Both the position numbers and the translations under genes were made by a program. Below are positions 43,654 through 51,455 of a stretch of DNA of 64,000 nucleotides, in pieces. Source of the stretch: an uncultured Dehalococcoidia bacterium. GTDB lineage: Bacteria > Chloroflexota > Dehalococcoidia > Lucifugimonadales > UBA3495. The notes beneath the pieces are model-generated. The model saw only the letters and a program-made list of their open reading frames with translations. It made no database searches and was not told the DNA's origin. The DNA is taken from positions 124,001 to 188,000 of the forward strand of contig OY282565.1 of the NCBI GenBank assembly GCA_958296445.1, given 5' to 3'. Position 1 is the first letter of the stretch. Each line of letters opens with the position of its first letter.

Positions 43654-44254
43654 ATAGGGTTGCTGAGGCTAGGATGGTGTAGCGGGCGCCGGAGGGGTGT
43701 AGGTCGCTTTGCATTATGTCTATTGATGTTACTTGCCAGGTTACGGGTTGCGGCGGGGTTAGGGCGGATACTGCCTGGCCGGTTTGGGATAGTTGGGCGG
43801 GGGAAAGGGTGCGGCGGGGGCGGCCTAGGGTGATGTGGGGGGCGAAGGGGCGCGGTTCGGGCGGGTAGCCGAGGGCGGTTATGGCCTTTTCCGCGGCCTG
43901 TTGCAGGCGGGATAGGGCGGGGGTGTCGCCGCCTATTCCGGCCCACAGCACGCGGGGCTGGCGGCGGTTGGGGAACATTCCTAGGCCGGCCAGTTGCAGC
44001 GCAAAGGGGCGCGTTTCCGCCGCCACTGGCGTTAGGGATTCCAGCAGGGGCGCGACGTTGGCGGCGGGGATGTTGCCTAGAAACTTGAGGGTCAGGTGCA
44101 TTCCCTGCGGGTTGGCCCACTGGATTCCGTGGGGGATTTTTTCCCGTATGCGCTCGGCCGCGCCGGACAACTGCTCGCGGGCCGCCTCGGAAATGCCGAC
44201 GGCTACGAATACGCGGATGGCGTCGCGGTTGCCGGTGTGGGGGCGGGCGGTCAT
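43646..44254 (-). CDS. thpR: RNA 2',3'-cyclic phosphodiesterase (2H family)
   Basis: A 202-residue 2H phosphoesterase. The two catalytic histidine motifs are HLTLKF (in MHLTLKFLG) and HITLGR (in APHITLGRPRR), as in ThpR/LigT. It opens 2',3'-cyclic phosphates on RNA ends and can join tRNA halves in vitro. The start overlaps the HAD gene by 4 bp (ATGA), so they are coupled. The final codons come from a palindromic repeat, which also gives the TAG stop. Confidence 0.92.
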   Translation of the reverse strand: MTARPHTGNRDAIRVFVAVGISEAAREQLSGAAERIREKIPHGIQWANPQGMHLTLKFLGNIPAANVAPLLESLTPVAAETRPFALQLAGLGMFPNRRQPRVLWAGIGGDTPALSRLQQAAEKAITALGYPPEPRPFAPHITLGRPRRTLSPAQLSQTGQAVSALTPPQPVTWQVTSIDIMQSDLHPSGARYTILASATLSP

Positions 44255-45072
44255 AGGGCGGCCAGATTGATGTAGGATTTGACGGCGTTATCCAATTCGC
44301 CGTTTTCGGTGTAGTTGGCGGGAACTACGCAGTTGACTCGTCCGTCCTCGCGGTATTTCTCGGCATTTTTCCGGTTTTCCTCAGCATCTTTACATTTTCC
44401 ATCGGCGTAAACGGCTATGGACAGTCCGCCCAAGTCTTTGACTAGGCGGAAGCAGGGAACATCGGTTTCGCCGTCGCCGATGTAGATCATATTGCCGAAA
44501 GGGACGGGGCGTTCTTTTTGCGGCACGAATTTGTTTATTTTCGAGCTGTCGTTCAGGTTGTGCGCCCCTTTGTTGATGCGGAAGAGGTATTGGGTTTTGG
44601 TGGTGAAGTTGATGGCGTGGGCGGGCCAGATGGCGACGCCGTCGTTGTCATAGAGAAACTTGGAGGCGTAGATTTGGGTGAAGTTGGAGGCTATGGATGT
44701 GCCTTCGATAATTTCGGAGTTGCCGGAGGAAATCACGTAATGCTTTACGGACACGTTTTTGTGATGCCCGTAGACGTTTATGCGGTCGAACCAGCTTTCT
44801 ACTCCCGGAAAGAATTTAATTCCTTGGCTGCGGGCTAACAAGTCCTCCCGGCGCACTTGCTTGTTGGCGGATTTGGCCTTTTCCAGCATTACGTACATAT
44901 AGGCTAGGATTCGGTCGGCGTGGTTTTGTTCGGACAAGGCGTCTACTGCTTGCCAGAAATCGGCGGTGGTCATACCGATGTCGGGGATGAACTGGCTATC
45001 CTGCATATTGCCGGGGGCTAGGGTGCCGTCGAAGTCGTATATTATTGCCAGCGGGATGGGGTGGGGGGGCAT
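44251..45072 (-). CDS. HAD-family phosphatase
   Basis: A 273-residue HAD hydrolase. Motif I is YDFDGTLAPGN (two aspartates, nucleophile first), motif II YVISSGNSEII, motif III the lysine region around residue 185, and motif IV IYIGDGETDVPCFRLV. The cap region is C1-like as in phosphoserine-phosphatase relatives. Substrate is unknown. It overlaps thpR by 4 bp and is its upstream partner; a joint role in phosphate-end or nucleotide clean-up is only a guess. Codon use is slightly less GC-rich than average. Confidence 0.82.
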   Translation of the reverse strand: MPPHPIPLAIIYDFDGTLAPGNMQDSQFIPDIGMTTADFWQAVDALSEQNHADRILAYMYVMLEKAKSANKQVRREDLLARSQGIKFFPGVESWFDRINVYGHHKNVSVKHYVISSGNSEIIEGTSIASNFTQIYASKFLYDNDGVAIWPAHAINFTTKTQYLFRINKGAHNLNDSSKINKFVPQKERPVPFGNMIYIGDGETDVPCFRLVKDLGGLSIAVYADGKCKDAEENRKNAEKYREDGRVNCVVPANYTENGELDNAVKSYINLAAL

Positions 45073-45183
45073 GGGCGGCTCCTTGGGGGTGGGGGTTGAT
45101 TTTGGGGGATCTCTGTGGGGTTTATTTTACTCCTTTGCGGGGCGGTGTGCGCCTAGGGGGGCGGCCCTGCGGGATGCTGGGTT

Positions 45184-45211
45184 GGGCGCACGGCTGTGCG
45201 CCCCTACGGGA
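45184..45211. repeat. Palindromic repeat copy
   Basis: GGGCGCAC-GGCT-GTGCGCCC with CTACGGG, between the HAD gene and the tnpB-like gene, which are transcribed in opposite directions. Confidence 0.85.
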
Positions 45212-45229
45212 TGCGGGGGTTGTGTTTTT

Positions 45230-45259
45230 TTGGTGTGGGCCGGGCTGGTGGGGTAAAAT
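45230..45259 (+). promoter_or_regulatory. Putative promoter of the TnpB-like gene
   Basis: TTGGTG (45230-45235), 18-bp spacer, TAAAAT (45254-45259), followed by AAGGAG 11 nt before the ATG at 45281. Moderate match only. Confidence 0.45.
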
Positions 45260-45280
45260 GGAATTGTAAGGAGCATAGAG

Positions 45281-46804
45281 ATGGCAGAGTATACGCTGAA
45301 ATTCAGGGCATACACCAGCAGGGAAGGTTATGGCGTGCTGGAAGAGGCCCTTGCGTTGCTTCGGCGGCTGTACAATGACTCTCTTGCGGAGCGGAAGCTG
45401 GCATGGGAGGAGGAGTCTAGGTCTGTCAGCAAGGCGGAGCAGTCGGAAAAATTAAAGTACCGCCGGGCGGATGACCCTCGCTATGGCGGGATGGACCGTT
45501 ATTTGCAAACGGGCGTATTGGATCGGCTGGACAAGGCATACCAAGCCTTTTTCGGAAGAGTGAAGCGGGGCGAGAAGCCGGGCCATCCGAGATACAAAGC
45601 CCAGCCCCGGTTCCGCACCATTGAGCTGTCAACCGTCACTGCGTACCAGCTTAGGGTTGACGGGCAGAAGGCTTATCTGGCGGTTAAAGGGTTGCCGCCA
45701 ATGGAGATTCGGCACAAGGGGCGGATGCCCTTGCCTGTGCCAGTAGAGGGCGCGGTGACTGCCCCCAAGGTAGATAAAAAGACTGGTGAAACCATCCGTG
45801 AAGGGGGCAAGCCAAAGAAAGCCTGGGCGGAAGGGACGCGGCCCAGAGCAGCGAAAATAACCCTGCGGGGGCGGCGTCTGTTCGTGTCGTTTTCGTACCG
45901 CGGGCCGAAGCTGACGCTGCCGCCTACGGGCCGGGCCGTCGGTATAGATATGGGCGTCAACAAGCGGTTCGCCACTAGTGACGGTTTTGCGTCGCCGGAG
46001 AAGGAAACGCGCCGCAGTGCGGAAAAGGACAAGGAATACCAAGCGCGGCTGAAAAAGGAGCAACGGCGGCAGGCGGCGATGCGGGAACGGGCGCGGGCTG
46101 AGGGCCGGGCGGAATGGCGGGAAGTTGGCCCCGGCAAATTCCGGCATTACTGGCTGAACGCGGGCCCGGACGGCCCGCGCCGCTACCGGGAATCCCGGGC
46201 TATCGCTCAGAATCTCATGCACCGGCACGCAATTTCCAAAGAGCAGGAAATTCACCGGCTGACTACGGAAATAGTGCGCCGATACGATGTGATAGCGGTT
46301 GAAAAACTGAAGCTGAAAAATATGACGCGATCCGCGGCCGGCACCGCTGAGGAGCCGGGAACCGGGGTAAGCGCAAAAAGGGGGTTGAACAGATCGATTC
46401 TTGAGAAAAATCTGGGCGAGTTTCGCCGTCAACTGGCGTACAAGGCAGAATGGGCCGGGCGGCAGTACGGCGAGGTGAACCCGGCGTTTACGTCGCAGAC
46501 GTGTAATGAGTGCGGGTATCAGGATTCGCGCAACCGGCGGGGCGAGGTTTTTCGATGCCTGTCCTGCGGACGGGTGGCGGACGCTGACGTAAACGCGGCC
46601 AGAAACATTTTGCACAGACTATTGGAAACCCTGCCGGGGTATGATGGGAGCGAATCTCTTAGTCCCGCGGCCCCCCGGCAGGTAGATATGGGCTTGGCGC
46701 TGCCCTGGCAGACGCCAAATGCCCATGCCGCAAAATCTAGCCGCGCGGGTAGGGTTCCGGTTCCGGTTCTTAAAAACCGGGGCCATACTTTACCTTTGCT
46801 TTGA
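45281..46804 (+). CDS. TnpB/Cas12-like RuvC nuclease adjoining a CRISPR array
   Basis: A 507-residue RNA-guided-nuclease-type protein, longer than most TnpB (about 400). The RuvC triad is intact: D223 in AVGIDMGVNKRFATSDG, E341 in VIAVEKLKLKNM, D436 in RVADADVNAARNIL. A zinc finger lies between the last two: C408/C411 and C426/C429 (TCNECGYQ, CLSCGR). Two features are unusual: a Lys/Arg/Glu-rich helical insertion of about 95 residues (236-330), and a 60-residue tail (LSPAAPRQVDMGLALPWQTP) of the kind that in TnpB overlaps the guide-RNA scaffold. No tnpA is nearby. A CRISPR array starts 23 bp after the stop. It could be a solo IS605-type TnpB or an intermediate type V-U effector. Confidence 0.85.
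   Translation: MAEYTLKFRAYTSREGYGVLEEALALLRRLYNDSLAERKLAWEEESRSVSKAEQSEKLKYRRADDPRYGGMDRYLQTGVLDRLDKAYQAFFGRVKRGEKPGHPRYKAQPRFRTIELSTVTAYQLRVDGQKAYLAVKGLPPMEIRHKGRMPLPVPVEGAVTAPKVDKKTGETIREGGKPKKAWAEGTRPRAAKITLRGRRLFVSFSYRGPKLTLPPTGRAVGIDMGVNKRFATSDGFASPEKETRRSAEKDKEYQARLKKEQRRQAAMRERARAEGRAEWREVGPGKFRHYWLNAGPDGPRRYRESRAIAQNLMHRHAISKEQEIHRLTTEIVRRYDVIAVEKLKLKNMTRSAAGTAEEPGTGVSAKRGLNRSILEKNLGEFRRQLAYKAEWAGRQYGEVNPAFTSQTCNECGYQDSRNRRGEVFRCLSCGRVADADVNAARNILHRLLETLPGYDGSESLSPAAPRQVDMGLALPWQTPNAHAAKSSRAGRVPVPVLKNRGHTLPLL
46763..46780 (+). other. Hairpin at the tnpB 3' end, candidate guide-RNA scaffold end
   Basis: CCGGTT-CTTAAA-AACCGG lies inside the last tnpB codons, with a partial CCGGTT repeat just before it. 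In IS605-type loci such a stem closes the omega-RNA near the right end. It lies 47 bp before the first CRISPR repeat. Confidence 0.4.
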
Positions 46805-46827
46805 TACATTGTATTGAGGCGGAAGGG

Positions 46828-47099
46828 GGCAGCCCCTTGCGTGGGCGGAGGATTCCCGCACCTCCGGCAACGACGCCGCGCCCTTCCGGGCAGCCCCTTG
46901 CGTGGGCGGAGGATTCCGGGAAAATGGTTGATTTTATGCGGAATGTCGGGGCAGCCCCTTGCGTGGGCGGAGGATTCTGCTCAAACAACACCCGCTTTTT
47001 TCCGCCCGCCGGCAGCCCCTTGCGTGGGCGGAGGATTCGCCGGGCGGCGTCGCCGTCGGAGTCGGTGGCTGGGCAGCCCCTCGCGTGGGCCGAGGGTTC
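46828..47099 (+). CRISPR. CRISPR array, 5 repeats of 28 bp and 4 spacers of 33 bp
   Basis: Repeats at 46828-46855, 46889-46916, 46950-46977, 47011-47038 and 47072-47099. The first four are identical (GGCAGCCCCTTGCG then TGGGCGGAGGATTC); the fifth has three changes. All four spacers are exactly 33 bp and mutually unrelated (46856-46888, 46917-46949, 46978-47010, 47039-47071). The repeat has a small GCCC/GGGC stem. The 61-bp period and, on the minus strand, the GAATCCTCCGC...GGGG pattern resemble type I-E arrays, but no I-E cas genes are present. The degenerate last repeat suggests the leader is on the left, that is, on the tnpB side. Confidence 0.93.
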
Positions 47100-47100
47100 A

Positions 47101-47345
47101 ATGCCGAAAATCAATGATGGCTTTAACCTGTACTACGGGTTGAAAGGCCGCTGGCCCGAATACTGGTGGTTGGATATACGAGCATTTTGCGAAAGTCTGC
47201 TTCCGATACACAACCTGAATCGTGTCCGGTATTTTACTGCTCTGGGGGCGAATCTTAGTTCGGCGCATCGCCAGCATTTCTATTTGCGGGTGGGCGTTGT
47301 CAACCCGCAGCACCGGAAATTTCTTGGCGCTTTGCTGGGTGGGGG
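47101..47345 (+). pseudogene. Truncated NYN-domain (PIN-like RNase) gene
   Basis: Starts two bases after the last CRISPR repeat. The frame reads MPKINDGFNLYYGLKGRWPE, matching the start of NYN/LabA-type PIN-like RNases (DGFNLYYG carries the first catalytic Asp), then WLDIRAFCESLL, NLNRVRYFTALG and HRQHFYLRVGV. Similarity ends near 47345 and the frame then runs into the opposing mug gene, so the C-terminal two thirds, with the other acidic residues, are missing. The N-terminus is also a few residues short. Probably a dead remnant. Confidence 0.65.
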
Positions 47346-47359
47346 GCGTCTTGGGCGTT

Positions 47360-47944
47360 TCAGGACTTCAGCGAGAGGGTGGCGGCGGCGGCGTTGTACC
47401 AGGTTGTTAGGGTTTCTATGGAGTAGCGGGCGTTGGCGGGGCTGGGGTTGGGGACGGCGTAGATGCGGGCGGGGCCTATGTTGCGGGGCTGGAGGCCCAG
47501 CTCGGGGGCGGATTTGTCGTTTTCGGCGTAGCGCAGATATGATTTGTAGGCCATCAGGCCGTGAAAGCAGATTAGGCGGGGTTGGTATTGGAGCAGCTTT
47601 TCGCGTAGCAGGGGCGCCCAGCGGCGGTAGTCGGCGGCTTTTAGCGCGTTGCCTTGGGGCGTGGGGCGTTTTACTACGTCGGTGAATCCGATGCCATAGT
47701 CCAGCAGTGCGGCGTCGTCGGACGGGACGCAGGGGCGGCCTAGGGCGTGCGGTAACAGGGCCGATTGGTTGAAGGCGGCCCAGAAGCGGTTGCGCGGGTT
47801 GGCGAAGTAGTGGCCTTCGCGTGCTGAGTATTCCGACGGGTTCAGGCCGACGAATACTAGGGACAGGCCGGGCTTTAGCAGGTCGGGCAGGGTTTGTGTT
47901 TCCTCGGTTTTGTTGGTTGTCGTGCTTTCTTTGATTTTGGTCAT
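47360..47944 (-). CDS. mug: Mismatch-specific uracil/thymine-DNA glycosylase (Mug-like)
   Basis: A 194-residue uracil-DNA glycosylase superfamily protein. Motif 1 is FVGLNPSEYSAREGHYFA (GLNP with Asn as in Mug/TDG), with NPRNRFW following. Motif 2 is the late VPNPSPANARYS loop. Mug removes uracil or ethenocytosine from mismatches. The N-terminal ~20 residues (TTTNKTEETQ) are low complexity. It converges with the truncated NYN gene, with no more than 15 bp between them. Confidence 0.87.
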   Translation of the reverse strand: MTKIKESTTTNKTEETQTLPDLLKPGLSLVFVGLNPSEYSAREGHYFANPRNRFWAAFNQSALLPHALGRPCVPSDDAALLDYGIGFTDVVKRPTPQGNALKAADYRRWAPLLREKLLQYQPRLICFHGLMAYKSYLRYAENDKSAPELGLQPRNIGPARIYAVPNPSPANARYSIETLTTWYNAAAATLSLKS

Positions 47945-48108
47945 TGCGGGTTTGCCCTCACCCTAGCCCTCTCCCAGGGGGAGAGGGGATTTTTTGGTGT
48001 TCTTGACGTGCGCTGGAATTGCCGGAATTACGGCGCGGGACGCAATCATGACGGCAATTACGGCGCACGTTTAGAATACCGATTTTTTGGGATGGGGTGG
48101 TTCGCATT

Positions 48109-48948
48109 TTATAGTCCTAGCAGGCGGGCGGCGTTTTGGCCTAGGATGCGGGCGCGGTGGGGTTGGGGGAGGGGGGCGGCGTTTAGGTGGGCTAGGGCTC
48201 GGGTGTGGGGGAGGAGGGGGTAGTCGCTGGCGAATAGGATGCGGGCTGGGTCGGCGAGTTGCGTTGCCGCTCGGTAGACGCCGGGGCGGTAGAGATAGGG
48301 GGAGGCGGCGGAATCGAAGTATACGTTGTCTAGGGCCGCGCCTACTTCGGGCATCAGGGCGTAGAAGGGCAGCCCGCCGCCCCAGTGGGCGCAGATGATG
48401 GTATTGTCGGGGAAGTTTTCGATGAAACGCCATACTTTGCCGGGGGTGGTGTTTCCTTTGCCGGGGTACTGGTGGCCTACCGGCTCGGAGCAGTGGAGCA
48501 GCAGGGGCAGATTCAGGGAGCGGGCTAGGGTCATCAGGGGGGACATTGTTGCGGGGTCGGTTAGGTCTATGCCTTGGGTGTCGGGGTGCAGCTCGCCGAT
48601 GCCGCGCAGTCCGGCGGCGGCGCAGCGGGCGGCTTCGTCGGTAGCCGCGTCGCCCCAGGCGGGGTTGACCGAGGCAAAGCCGGTTAGCTGGTCGGGGTGG
48701 GCCGATACAGCTTCAATGAGGTAGTCGTTGGCTTCGGACGCTACTTCGCGGGCGGCCCATCCCATTCCCATCACTACGGCGTGGTCAATGCCGTCGCGGG
48801 CCATAGCGCGGAGGAGGGCGGGGGCGTCGGCCATGCGGGCGGCGGGGTTGGCGAGCATGGCGGCAAAGGTGGCGTCGCGGGCGGCCAGCTCGCGGCGGCG
48901 CCCGGCGAAGGCGGGCGGGATTAGGTGGCAGTGGGCGTCAATAATCAT
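48109..48948 (-). CDS. Amidohydrolase (ACMSD/TIM-barrel type)
   Basis: A 279-residue metal-dependent hydrolase/decarboxylase of the amidohydrolase-2 family. The first metal pair is in MIIDAHCHLIPP (HxH), the third ligand histidine in LPLLLHCSEP, the next in IICAHWGGG, and the final aspartate in ILFASDYPLL. Start at 48948 begins just before HxH; 48966 is also open and neither has a good ribosome site. Related enzymes handle aromatic or carboxylate substrates; the substrate here is unknown. Confidence 0.86.
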   Translation of the reverse strand: MIIDAHCHLIPPAFAGRRRELAARDATFAAMLANPAARMADAPALLRAMARDGIDHAVVMGMGWAAREVASEANDYLIEAVSAHPDQLTGFASVNPAWGDAATDEAARCAAAGLRGIGELHPDTQGIDLTDPATMSPLMTLARSLNLPLLLHCSEPVGHQYPGKGNTTPGKVWRFIENFPDNTIICAHWGGGLPFYALMPEVGAALDNVYFDSAASPYLYRPGVYRAATQLADPARILFASDYPLLPHTRALAHLNAAPLPQPHRARILGQNAARLLGL

Positions 48949-48974
48949 TTGTTTGTTTGTGACCACAGTTTATA

Positions 48975-49266
48975 ACCACAGAGGGCACGGAGGGCACAGA
49001 GATTTTTCCGGTATTCTTAGCGTGAGCCGGAATTGCCGTTGTGATTGCGCCCGGCGCCGTCATTCCTGCGAAAGCGGGAATCCACAGCCTTAGCCCGATA
49101 CGGCCTTTGCTCGCCGGAGCGTCTGGATTCCCGCTTTCGCGGGAATGACGGTTTTGTTCTCGGTGCGCTCTGGGGTTAAACGGCTTGGTTAATGGTCGTG
49201 GACGTTTTCGCTTTTCGCGGGAATGACGGTTTTGTTCTTGGTGCGCTCTGGGGTTTGCTGGCTTGG
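48975..49266. repeat. dRS3-like inverted repeat and 78-bp duplication
   Basis: A GGGCACGGAGGGCACAGAG unit is followed by an inverted pair at 49058-49151: CGTCATTCCTGCGAAAGCGG faces CCGCTTTCGCGGGAATGACG. Beyond it a 78-bp segment occurs twice (about 49141-49218 and 49219-49296). The second copy contains the 3' end of the next gene, so its first copy is a fossil gene end (TTAATGGTCGTGGACG at about 49190). No gene otherwise. Confidence 0.75.
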
Positions 49267-49572
49267 TTAATGGTCGTGGCCGTTTTCGCTGAATTCGTTG
49301 TCGCTGTAGACGGCGGTTTCGCGGCCTTGGAAGACGTGGACTACGAAGTTGTTGCGTTGTATGCCGACGGCGTCGGCGATGTCCTCGTCTACGGCGTCCA
49401 TAATTTCGCGGATGGACTGTTGGGTTAGGCTTTCGTCCACGGCTAGGGATACGTGCACCATTTCGGCGGTGAAGTGGATGTCCACGCGCCCAACGGTGCG
49501 GTCGAATTCGACAATGTTGTAGGCTTCGGAGTGCGGGGTGCGAACTTCCCGCTCGAAAGTGAAATCAGCCAC
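49267..49572 (-). CDS. Hypothetical protein
   Basis: A 101-residue acidic protein of unknown family. It opens MADFTFEREVRTPHSEAYN, has alternating strand-like segments (VGRVDIHFTAEMVHVSLAV, NFVVHVFQGRETAVYS) and a helix QQSIREIMDAVDEDI, suggesting a compact alpha/beta domain. The His-rich end NGHDH is repeated in a duplicated DNA segment just downstream. GGAGGA precedes the ATG. It lies 44 bp downstream of proA on the same strand and may be cotranscribed with it. Confidence 0.62.
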   Translation of the reverse strand: MADFTFEREVRTPHSEAYNIVEFDRTVGRVDIHFTAEMVHVSLAVDESLTQQSIREIMDAVDEDIADAVGIQRNNFVVHVFQGRETAVYSDNEFSENGHDH

Positions 49573-49615
49573 CGCCGTCCTCCTAGTTGTCCGTTATTGC
49601 AGGGTGCGGGTTGCG

Positions 49616-50893
49616 CTAGGGCCTTACTTGGCCGTTGCCCATAATAACCCATTTGTAGGATGTGAGTTCTTTGAGGCCCATAGGGCCGCGGGCGTGCATT
49701 TTCTGGGTGCTGATGCCTACTTCGGCGCCTAGGCCGAACTGGCCGCCGTCGGTGAATTGGGTGCTGGCGTTGACGTATACGGCGGCGGCGTCCACTTCGT
49801 CGAGGAAACGCATAGCGGCGGAGTAGTCCTCGGTGATGATGGCTTCGGAGTGGCCGGAGCCGTAGGTTTCGATATGCTCTAGGGCTTCGTCCATTGAGTC
49901 TACCACCTTGACGGCGGCGGTTAGGGACAGAAATTCGCGGCCCCAGTCATCATCGGCGGCGGACTGGATGCGCCCGCCGGGGCCGGGGCCGAGGATGCTG
50001 AGGGCGCGGTTGTCGCAGTGGAGTTCCACGCCGGAGGCGGTCAGGCCGGCGGCGATGCGGGGCAGCCCTTCGCCGGCGACGGCGGAATGCACCAGCAGGG
50101 TGTCTAGGGCGTTGCAGATGTAGGGGCGGCGCACTTTGGCGTTGAGGGTGACGCTGGCGGCCATATCAAGGTCGGCGGCGCGGTCAATGTAGGTGTGGCA
50201 GACGCCGATGCCGCCGGTGACGGCGGGCATAGTGGCGTTTTCGCCGACGAAACGCACCAGCCCATCGCCGCCGCGAGGGACTATCAGGTCTATGTAGCGG
50301 TTCATTTTCAGCATGGCGTCCACCAGTTGGCGGTCGGGGTTGTCCACGAACTGGACGGCCCCGGCGGGGGCGTTGGCCTCGGCTAGGGAGCGGCGGATGA
50401 GGCGGATCAGGGCGGTGTTGGAGCGCAGGGCTTCCTTGCCGCCGCGCAGGATGCTGGCGTTGCCCGACTTGAAACACAGGCCAAAGATGTCCACGGTGAC
50501 GTTGGGGCGGCTTTCGTAGATGCTGGCGACTACGCCTAGGGGGATGCGGCGGCGGCCGGCCATTAAGCCGTTGGGGAGGGTGGTCATTTCGATGGACTCG
50601 CCCACCGGGTCGGGCAGGGCGGCTATCTTGCGCTGCTCGGCGGCGGCGCCTTGCAGCCGTTCCGGGGTTAGCAGCAGCCGGTCGAGCATGGCGTCGCTCA
50701 TCCCGTCGGCGCGGGCTTCGGCGCAGTCGTCGGCGTTGGCTTGCAGCACATCGTCGGCGTCGTTCTCCAGTAGTGCGGCCAGGTGGTGCAGGGCTTGGTT
50801 TTTGACCCCGGTGGAAAGCCGGGCTACCTGCCGGGCCGCGCTGCGGGCGGCTTGGCCTTGGCTAATCAAGTCTTCAACGGTTCTGGTAGTCAT
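49616..50893 (-). CDS. proA: Gamma-glutamyl phosphate reductase
   Basis: A 425-residue glutamate-5-semialdehyde dehydrogenase, the second step of proline synthesis. The NADPH/aldehyde core is clear: PLGVVASIYESRPNVTVD, CFKSGNASILRGGKEA, and the catalytic cysteine region RRPYICNALDTLLVH with Cys. The late motif STQFTDGGQFGLGAEVGIST is diagnostic. ATG 50893 is chosen as the start of the conserved region; 50956 adds non-family residues. It is separated from proB by hicBA. Confidence 0.96.
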   Translation of the reverse strand: MTTRTVEDLISQGQAARSAARQVARLSTGVKNQALHHLAALLENDADDVLQANADDCAEARADGMSDAMLDRLLLTPERLQGAAAEQRKIAALPDPVGESIEMTTLPNGLMAGRRRIPLGVVASIYESRPNVTVDIFGLCFKSGNASILRGGKEALRSNTALIRLIRRSLAEANAPAGAVQFVDNPDRQLVDAMLKMNRYIDLIVPRGGDGLVRFVGENATMPAVTGGIGVCHTYIDRAADLDMAASVTLNAKVRRPYICNALDTLLVHSAVAGEGLPRIAAGLTASGVELHCDNRALSILGPGPGGRIQSAADDDWGREFLSLTAAVKVVDSMDEALEHIETYGSGHSEAIITEDYSAAMRFLDEVDAAAVYVNASTQFTDGGQFGLGAEVGISTQKMHARGPMGLKELTSYKWVIMGNGQVRP

Positions 50894-50940
50894 TTCGCTC
50901 TCGGTTGTTTGGTTGGGGGGCGTATAGCTGGGTTTGCCGC

Positions 50941-51159
50941 TTAAAGGCTTTCCCAATCCTCTCTGCTGATTCCTGCTTGGCGCAAGATTATGGCGAGCAG
51001 GTGACGGCTTAGGTCTCCGCGATGAGGGTTTGGGATAGTTACTTTAAGGCGTCCTTTTGTCATATAGGGGTGTCCGCTTCTGAAGTATGGGCCGTCAAAA
51101 CCCATTTCCCGGAAATAGGTTATCAGATCCCTTCTGCTAATCGGGCCGAAGGCTGGCAT
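50941..51159 (-). CDS. hicA: HicA-family mRNA interferase toxin
   Basis: A 72-residue double-stranded-RNA-binding-fold toxin. The family pattern is SRRDLITYFREMGF then GSHPYM-like RSGHPYMTKG, with the catalytic histidine in GHPYM, followed by VTIPNPHRGDLSRHLLAIILRQAGI. HicA cleaves mRNA and tmRNA until bound by HicB. Its ATG shares one base with the hicB stop (TGATG), so toxin and antitoxin are coupled, antitoxin first. Confidence 0.9.
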   Translation of the reverse strand: MPAFGPISRRDLITYFREMGFDGPYFRSGHPYMTKGRLKVTIPNPHRGDLSRHLLAIILRQAGISREDWESL

Positions 51160-51428
51160 CAGGTGATTTTTTCTTTAGCAAAGAGGTCTATCCCTGGGAG
51201 TTCAGGGGTTGGATGGCCTAGTTCGATGCCGAGGATAATCCAGCCCTCCAGCACTTCCGCCATTTCGCGGCGGCAATCCTCGTAGGTGTCGGCGTTGGCC
51301 CATGCGCCCTGGAAACCGGGGATTTCGGCGTAGTGGGTTCCGTCGCCCAGTATCTCGAAAACGGCGCCTTCCATAGCTACTTTTATGTATTCGGCCAGTG
51401 CCTCATCGGTCGGCATCATTGCGGGCAT
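51159..51428 (-). CDS. hicB: HicB-family antitoxin
   Basis: An 89-residue HicB protein with the partial RNase-H-like fold: MEGAVFEILGDGTHYAEIPGFQGAWANADTYEDCRREMAEVLEGW. It lacks a recognisable C-terminal DNA-binding domain, so autoregulation may be weak or mediated otherwise. Promoter-proximal in the hicBA pair, which lies between proB and proA on the same strand. Confidence 0.9.
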   Translation of the reverse strand: MPAMMPTDEALAEYIKVAMEGAVFEILGDGTHYAEIPGFQGAWANADTYEDCRREMAEVLEGWIILGIELGHPTPELPGIDLFAKEKIT

Positions 51429-51455
51429 TGCATATCTCCTTTGGGGTTAATTTTA

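Noticed and set aside
46828..47099. The CRISPR array as partner of the cas9 remnant
   Set aside because: Type II repeats are usually about 36 bp with ~30-bp spacers; here 28 and 33 bp, 21 kb away, with no tracrRNA-like anti-repeat noticed beside cas9.
46801..47685. A single protein read through the CRISPR array
   Set aside because: The open frame exists only because repeat plus spacer lacks stops; perfect repeats and equal spacers show an array, and only the NYN piece after 47101 is protein-derived.
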